Shown here in pieces: positions 57,250-64,000 of a DNA stretch of 64,000 bases; the stretch's first letter is position 1; each line of letters starts with the position of its first letter. Origin of the DNA: Scalesia atractyloides (lineage: Eukaryota; Streptophyta; Magnoliopsida; Asterales; Asteraceae). Under the pieces are notes generated by a model. It made no database searches. It saw only the letters and a list, made by a program, of their open reading frames with translations, and was not told the DNA's origin. Position numbers and translations under genes: made by a program. The stretch is taken from assembly GCA_947069175.1 (NCBI GenBank), contig CAMTDV010000007.1:52595681-52659680 (forward strand). Direction: 5' to 3'.

Positions 57250-59035
57250 ACTTCTTTTCGCTCTTGTTTTGCACTCTCTTATGCATCAGATTGGAGACAA
57301 ATGCAAGCTTCTTCTTCAAGCTTGGAATCTTGATGGTGGCACTGTCATTGGAGATTTAGAAGAGGTGGCTAGAGTGTTGGACATCATTAAGGTGACGTGT
57401 CCAACATTGGTCTTAAAATTAATATTAAGAAAACTGAGTTTTTTTGCCTTCTTGTGATTGTAGCAAGTTTCATCAGGGGTTATTTCCTACACACATCGAG
57501 AGGCCATTAGTGGGGGTGAAGCTTCTGGGGAGGGGGGGGGGGGGTTAGTAGAGACACAAGTATTATTAGTGGGTTGTCAAAGAAAAGAGTTGCTAAGCGG
57601 TAGATTTGATGCGTCTTCTACCCAAACAAGGTGACCCGCATAGTGACCTACTCTTGCTTCGATCCTCTATGGGCATTGCCAAACTTTTTTTTGGCTTGAG
57701 GACATGCCAACCTGTACACATGGAAGATGAATCGTTGTTCTTTAACAAAGGTTTGCGTGAGAGACACAAGTATTATTAGTGGGTTGTTAAAGAAAAGAGT
57801 TGCTAAGCGGTAGATTTGATGCGTCTTCTACCCAAACAAGGTGACCCCATAGTGACCTACTCTTGCTTCGATCCTCTATGGGCATTGCCAAACTTTTTTT
57901 TGGCTTGAGGACATGCCAACCTGTACACATGGAAGATGAATCGTTGTTCTTTAACAAAGGTTTGCGTGAGGTGACTGAGGAATTGGTGATTTGTGGAGGT
58001 CCTTTATTTGGAGACTTTCAATGGCGACTTGCTTCCTTACTTATTAGGTTTGGGGGTAGGTTTGGGGTTGTATTCGGCTATAGAGGTTTCTACCTATGCT
58101 TTTGTGGCCTCGAGGGCTCAATCTTGGGTGCTATAGGGCCACATCTTATAAGAGAGTGACATATGTGGTATGGATTCTGATTATGGTTGTGCTTTGGCGT
58201 GTCTTCGTGGTACGTTTCCAAACTTTGACTTTGGCGGTTTCACTAACAAGGACACCGCCCCCTTAAAGCCCAACATGCATTGGCGAGTGTTCTTTTTAGT
58301 AAAATTGTCGACGATTCCGAAGTATAGTTTGACTTAACCATTAGACAAAAAGCCGATTTTTTAGTGTCTACAAACACCACATGCACAAGATTTTCTTCTT
58401 GCTATACCTATAGATGGTATAAGCCAGGATATGTCACCGGTGGAGTACCGTACTATCATTAAGTATCCTTCATGCTTCCTTTATTTCCAGTTAATGAAAT
58501 ATCTGTTTGTCATAAGGTGTGTTTGGATTCTTTTAGGGAGCATGTAGTTCATTGTAAAGAGCTCCCGGGGTTCAAATACCGACATGATTTGGTTAGTGAT
58601 GTTCTTTTTAACATATTCAGGCGCACTGGTAGTTCTGCTAAGAAAGAGGCACCCGTTAATTTCTTAATTGACCTATTGGAAGGGAGATCTACCCTTCGAC
58701 CAACCGACATTTTGGTCTTTCGATCGGTAGGAGGAAAACATGTATGTGTGTAGCCATAAGGGGTTTCCCCGAGGTAGTGCTTTCACGGTGGGTCAGATTG
58801 CTTCGGATAAAGTGACCAAACACGAGAAAGCGTGCCTTGACAACCAGCACGTGTTTATTTATTTGCTTTTGATACTTTTGGTTTCCTAGTGCCAGAGGTT
58901 GTGGACCTACTTAGTTGAGTTCAAAGGGTTACGCATAGTAATGTTATGACCTCGAAATCTATGGACGTAGTTGTTAAAAGAATTAGTTTTGTTATTCAAA
59001 AATGGGTAGCAGCACGGCTTGTTAGACGTAAATTC
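57250..59035 (+). pseudogene. Decayed RT-like gene of a plant LINE-related family
   Basis: In changing frames it reads: CKLLLQAWNLDGGTVIGD (RT-like, where relatives have LDDG), a hinge, GIAKLFFGLRTCQP, FGDFQWRLASL, then HVVHCKELPGFKYRHDLV with a zinc-binding Cys/His relic, PVNFLIDLLEGRSTLRP, and near the end DTFGFLVPE. These blocks recall a plant RT-like protein family related to LINE ORF2 that I know only from memory. The change of LDDG to LDGG removes one catalytic Asp. A 210 bp internal duplication and a G-run add to the damage. It lies between the two bZIP copies. Confidence 0.55.
57551..57970. repeat. 210 bp near-perfect tandem duplication
   Basis: GAGACACAAGTATTATTAGT starts both units (57551 and 57761) and GTTTGCGTGA ends both. 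Only two or three differences were seen, so the duplication is recent. It is 210 bp, a multiple of three, within the RT-like pseudogene. Confidence 0.9.
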
Positions 59036-59573
59036 ATAACATTAAATATATATTATATATAATATGATTTCAACGTGGAGCCATAAGAAAATCAAGAAAC
59101 ATTATTTTTTTAGCGTCACTTACACCGACCATTGGGAGTCTTGTTGACCAAGGAGTAGTTTGCCTTAGCCACAACGTCTTCTAACCAATATTTGTGGACT
59201 TTTTAGTTTTTATCCTTTTCAATAGTGAAAAACTCATACCCTTAGATTAGTTGGAGATATCATCATATATTTATTTTTTTATGTCATTTCGTGACTTGTT
59301 AATTCTTATCCGTTTAGATAAATGATAAATTAGTTGGTCAAACCTGAATCTCTCGGTTTCATTAGCTTAAATTCCTTGGTTAAATTATTCTTACCCCAAA
59401 AAATTGTGTCGATGTGTTTTTATGTGCACATAATCTTATCTGTAATTTCAAGGCTTTGTATTGGTTAGGTACGTTATAACGATTATCGGTTTAGATAACT
59501 TAACTGTTTCAACACACCTAGATCCTAGTTTTCTTCGCTTTCAGGTTACTGTTCACTCGCGCAACGTTTTCAG
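59036..59573. other. Upstream region of bZIP copy 2
   Basis: No gene. It probably includes the promoter and first exon of bZIP copy 2, but I found no clear TATA box. Confidence 0.4.
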
Positions 59574-59889
59574 GTAAGTTTACTCTTTCAATTAGTTAGT
59601 TTTTGAATGATTAAAGCCTGATGAGTGATCACTTATTCTTTCTCTCCAGAATGATCACTTTTATATTTGGTTTCAAAATTTACAGCTCTATTGAGAAATT
59701 ATCTTGATTATACAGAGGAACATCTTCTTTAAATGGACTAATTCCTGTCAAGATTCTTTACGTGTTTAATAAAGAGTATAATCTGATTCATTTTATGGTG
59801 ACTGTTTTGTGATGTGCTTATTGTTTAAAGCTTAAGTAGCATTAAAATTCTTTGATCCAATATGTTGAACGTTATTCGATTCTGCATAG
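59574..59889 (+). other. Intron in the 5' UTR of bZIP copy 2
   Basis: It has a GTAAGTTT donor after TTTTCAG and a TGCATAG acceptor at 59889, 15 bases before the main ATG. This is the same layout as copy 1. Confidence 0.6.
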
Positions 59890-59904
59890 GTTGACCAGAT
59901 GGTA

Positions 59905-60587
59905 ATGGAGGATGGAGAAGTTGATTTCTCAAACAACGAAATATTTACTGATCTACCTGATGAGAGCTTCTTTGACGATGTTTTCAATGACTCACATATA
60001 TGTACCCATACCCATATGTGTAACCCACCAGGCCCTGATTCCTCACACACCCACACGTGTTACCACGTGCACACCAAAATCGTGCCCGCCATGGCCGCTG
60101 ATGATGACACTGTTGAGTCAGCAGACAAAAAAGGGAAGAAACGCCGTTAGGTAATCGTGAAGCTGTAAGGAAATATCGTGAGAAAAAGAAAGCACGTGTT
60201 GCATCTTTGGAGGAACAAGTTGTTACATTGACAGCAGAGAATCAACAGTTGAAGTGTTTGCTTGCCTATTATAGAGGGAGAAGTGAAGGAGAAATTGGTG
60301 CTTCTTCTTACCAAAACCTACAGCCAGTTAATCATTACATAGGTAACCCTAATTTGACATGTGGGTATGTGATGAATCCGTGTAATATGCAGTGTGGGAA
60401 CCAAGTGCATTGCCTTCATCCTGAGGTAGATGGAAACAATGGAGAAAATGTGTCAATACGTGATCCAGTTATGATCAGTGGTTGTGAGTTTGAGAATATA
60501 CATTGTTTAGGGAACCAAAATTCTTTGCTCAATGAGTTTCAAGGTTGTACAACTGATCAGGATGGCTTCTTTGTAGCCAATCAATAA
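59905..60587 (+). pseudogene. bZIP group F, tandem copy 2, frameshifted
   Basis: It is closely related to the gene at 51863. It keeps the zinc-sensor motif (CTHTHMCNPPGPD, SHTHTCYHVHTK) and the conserved C-terminal block VMNPCNMQCGNQVHCLHPE. In the basic region ACGCCGTTAGG replaces the ACGCCCGTTAGG of copy 1. This one-base loss near 60143 sends the frame to a TAG at about 60148. After the shift, NREAVRKYREKKKAR-equivalent text resumes. The zipper is about 17 residues shorter, TLTAENQQ joining directly to LKCLL. A possible start at 59899 lies two codons upstream. It reads as a pseudogene unless the missing base is a sequencing error. A product ending at the shift would keep the zinc motif without DNA binding. 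Confidence 0.85.
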
Positions 60588-62229
60588 TGTGTATAGAACG
60601 ATATCGTCATATAGCACAGTGACTTCTTATTTGTTGGTTATGAGTTTGATATAGGTGTACATACATACAGCCTGAATGTGTGTAAAAGTGCATATATTGT
60701 AATATATGACTACAATAACTTTGTTATCTTTTTGTGTTATATACGTGTAAAAGTGCATATATTGTAATATATGACTACAGTAACTTTGTTATCTTTTTGT
60801 ATTCACAAAAGTTTTTTGTTACTTTTTGTACGAGTTTCTATTTGTCGCAAGAGCGATATTAATTAATAGGTTTTTAATAAAATATATTACACGAATAAGT
60901 TTTAAATTTGTAAAACTAATTTACATAATTGTAATGTATTGTTTATGCCGACCTAATGTGTATAGAAGTGTATATATTTTACCTTTTGCACTCAGTTACA
61001 TATGTTATATTTTTATTGTTTTTTGTTTTGTTTATATAATTTGATCACTATCAGTGGTAAATCTTAATCAATATTTGGTCTATTTCATTAACTGATTGTG
61101 GTTGCATAACTAAAATAGCAAAGTAAATAAATATAACTAGTAACAGAGAATTAATCAAATGATAGTAAAAACATATTATCTAGGTGTTGAATTCTCTTAA
61201 CCTAATGATTGATTCTTATGATTAATTTACTGATTATGATGCTTGCTCAATAGGCTTATCCTATGTTAGAATGTATATTACTCGAGAACTAACAACCCTG
61301 CGAATGAAGAGTCAACAACCATTCGAATGAAGTATCACTCAAGCATCAGTGATAGAGAGAAATTCAATGTTGTAGACACACATCGACTGTTAAAACGTAC
61401 CTCAAATGTTTGAAAATCACTTTGTTTATTATGAATCAGAACCTCCTATACATACATGTTAGTGAAACGTCACCCGCTAGGGAAATATTCACAACAGTAC
61501 CAACGCATGTGTATGCTCTAACAATTTCTAAAACCTTTGACTAATTTACTAGATAGAACACTTGAGCTAGTAGTTTTGACTCATGAAATTGTCTTGCTCT
61601 TGTTAGAGTTTTAAAGCCTTAAGTTGAAAACACAAGAATGAATAAAACTGATACTACATCATTGGTCGATACAGCAGACTCAAAAGACTCACACAACCAT
61701 TATTGCTAGCACACATATTTTTCATAATAGTGAATATAATTTTTTAACTAAAATCAAAAGTTCATAATCAATTAATCACTTAAATCAAACCTGGTCTCGA
61801 TTCAACTCTACCTATACGACACAAAATCATCTAGCCTTATTACCTAAGCAAGCATACCAGTACACTTGCACGCTAATTCTTCTCTAAACTTGTAACCTAG
61901 TTCCTAGACCACCACCAAAGAGGAATGGCATGCACTTCTTTTCTTCCCAGAACTCAAATCATTCCAAACCAAGCCCAAAGCTACAGCAATCAGAAAACAA
62001 TGGTCTTGATTTTGGTGGAGCCAATGAGGTGCATAGATTGGATCTTCTTCCTTAAGCACACCCATGCCAGAAGAGAAGCACACACACGCTTCACAATTAG
62101 CACACCCATGCCAAGAAAGAAGCACACTAGAAACCCTTTTTTGATCATGTTCACCACAAACTTGATGAACATAGTCTTCAACCAACACGAATCGATTAGA
62201 ATGCGGAATCCTCTAATCGATTAACCAGA
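60588..62229. other. No gene seen
   Basis: AT-rich DNA with a 65 bp tandem pair at 60680-60809. Further short frames, including those near 61904-62224 on both strands, are shadows with no family I know. Confidence 0.4.
60680..60809. repeat. 65 bp tandem duplication
   Basis: GTGTAAAAGTGCATATATTG starts units at 60680 and 60745, with near-identical text through ACTTTGTTATCTTTTTGT. It lies just downstream of bZIP copy 2. Confidence 0.85.
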
Positions 62230-62522
62230 TGATAAACACAATGATGTAATTAACTATTGTTTACGATTCCATTTTGGGAGAGTTTCATTACAAATAGTAG
62301 GAACGTGAACAATTCTCTACTCTATGCTCACATTCTATCCCTATATATAGGGTTTCCCTCTACGCTAAGAAGCCTAGGGCAGAGGACGAGGCCTCGCCCT
62401 CTACGCTAGCTTGTTTTACATACAACCCTAACTAAAAACATCTTAAACGATAACCAGACTAAAACCAATAAAATATATTTAAACAACATTACCCACCTAT
62501 TGACACCAAACTTGCACCAACA
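62230..62522 (-). repeat. LTR fragment of a retroelement
   Basis: On minus it begins TGTTGGTGCAAG after a purine tract (CCAAGGGGAGTC). It contains CCCTATATATAGGG, a TATA-bearing palindrome (about 62339-62352). The far edge was not found. It may be a solo LTR or truncated element inserted in the duplicated unit, since copy 1 lacks it. Confidence 0.5.
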
Positions 62523-63141
62523 GACTCCCCTTGGCAATAGCTGGGATCAACAGTCTTGTTTAGTCTAATACGTCTCTTCATTGTATTGGAACGCCAGCCT
62601 CTAGGTGCATCAGCAAATCCCCCTCGGTTGATACCTCAAAAATCTTTTCAAGTCTTTGAATCTTGAATCCTTTAGAAGATGTAGAAGAGGATCCTAACTC
62701 GGTATCTTCTGAAGTTGCTCTGAGGAAGAGGATGTATAAAATAACCACATAAACTAAAAAATATTTACGACAATTCTTTTTGTGAGAATCATGTGTAAGA
62801 AGATAATATCAGTATTTGATTAACATGTTACACACTTTGTTCAATTAATATGTAACATTTTACATAGTGGTCCAAGACAATCACCTGTATTGTTGTTCAC
62901 TTAAACTCAAACACAAAAGTTATATGCAATGTTTCGTGATATGCTTAATGATGATTAAAAACAACCTATAGTTCCCACACACATCGATATACTCCCGTAT
63001 CAAGATACGCACAAACTTACCTTGTACAAATGAGTATACTGTTTGCATAAGATTTTTCGGGTAATAGTGAGAATCCTGAGGTACAGACCAACGTATAACA
63101 AAGAGGTCAATGTTTAACTTCGTAATTTTACCATAAAGGTA
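62523..63141 (-). other. Internal sequence next to the LTR fragment
   Basis: It starts with the purine tract, followed by a stretch with no clear protein domain. From about 62900 it is ordinary AT-rich DNA. The right end of the element is not seen. Confidence 0.35.
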
Positions 63142-64000
63142 ATCAAGGAGATTATTTGTTTTCTATGTGTTTCTTAATTATTATATTAGTTATATTTTAT
63201 TTTCATAAAACAATTCGTTTACATTTTAATATAAAAGCTATATTTCAATATAATAATAAAGTTATTTTTAAGTTCAATTTTTAAAATTAATTTTTTGTTT
63301 ATATTTTTTCGTTGTAACATTTATACCTAATAGCCAACATTTTGTAATTAGTATTATTGAACTTAAGTCATTATGTCAAAGATATTTTTGAGAGGCCGTA
63401 GATGAGTCTGTAATCAATGCACAACCGGTTTTTTTTTAGAACCGGAACCGTGTCGGGTTTGGTCAACAAAGTCAACAACTGGTTCAAGCTACATTGATCG
63501 GTTTTGCTTGGTTTTTTACGGGTTACGGCCGGTTCGAGCCTGGGCTCTAACCGGGTAGAGGTGGAACCAGTTCCAATGGTTTTGGGTCGGTTCCTTTTTC
63601 TAAATCTGGGTCTGGAAGTGGTCTATGCCCATGCGTCGAATAGGGTAGGAACCGGTTTGGGGTCAGGTCCGGAACTAGGTTTTTTGTGCACCTCTACCAA
63701 GCAAGGTGGTTTAGGAGCCCAGGTCATACATCAGCCAGCTATCAAAACTTACAGCAGACATTTGCCAAAATAAATCACGTTATGCTACCAAAATTACACA
63801 CTACTCAATAGTATTTTATCCAATTGAGTGTAACCCTTTCACTTCCTACACGATTTTAAACACTGGAGTAGTCACTCGCTTGAGAACTTTTGCATCTCGA
63901 GACTGACGTCCAACAAGTAACGAGAATAACTGCATGTACTACATTTTTCCGCTGGGATGAAACACCGAGGCCATTCACCAACATTAATAGTTGGCTAACG
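63142..64000. repeat. Duplicated block, copy 2 (runs off the window)
   Basis: It matches 54532-55457, including the GGGTAGAGGTGGAACCAG block, and on minus the LINE tail from about 63740. Substitutions and small indels are spread throughout. The copy is cut by the end of the window. Confidence 0.8.

Noticed and set aside
61904..62224. Two opposite-strand frames
   Set aside because: They overlap each other, lack known motifs and are best explained by chance.

Overview
This window is nuclear DNA from a flowering plant, almost certainly a eudicot and possibly from the daisy family. That last step is an inference from the general look of the retroelements and was not tested. Only one intact host-type gene is visible: a group-F bZIP zinc-deficiency regulator at 51863-52672. 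A broken tandem copy lies about 8 kb downstream. Almost everything else is transposable element (TE), much of it nested.

Region 1 (1-15200) is a nest. A decayed Ty1/copia element on + is interrupted by two elements on -. The first is a 2.6 kb non-autonomous LTR element with two 490 bp LTRs (1268-3889). The second is a Ty3/gypsy chromovirus of 8.2 kb (4793-12970) with a clean CTTAG target duplication, which cuts the copia reverse transcriptase (RT) reading frame. A second copia RT fossil follows at 14452-15200.

Region 2 (15800-17850) holds broken fragments of two unrelated host genes: a CTP:phosphoethanolamine cytidylyltransferase-like one (with a small hAT-like insertion upstream) and a TPX2-like one.

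Region 3 (18354-34500) reads as one 16 kb Mutator-like element (MULE) with palindrome-rich ends. It carries a broken transposase with a SWIM-like motif and a C-terminal OTU protease-like domain. Inside it sits a 10.8 kb gypsy chromovirus (19118-29946, duplication GTCAT). Its 2.6 kb LTRs each carry four tRNA-like modules.

Region 4 (34500-44018) is AT-rich and gene-poor. It has degenerate tandem repeats, a possible Helitron 3' end, a hAT-like element and a 1.9 kb inverted-repeat element.

Region 5 (44019-50611) is a decayed copia element on - containing a gypsy LTR fragment, a 401 bp hAT-like element and a 1386 bp solo LTR of the first gypsy family (duplication GAAGG).

Region 6 (51187-64000) is a tandem segmental duplication. 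Each unit has the bZIP gene, then a shared ~0.9 kb block with a LINE tail. Between them lie a LINE ORF2 fossil (-) and a second decayed RT-like gene (+). The second bZIP copy has a one-base deletion in its basic region and a shortened zipper, so it is probably a pseudogene. All coordinates, alignments and repeat matches were made by eye.
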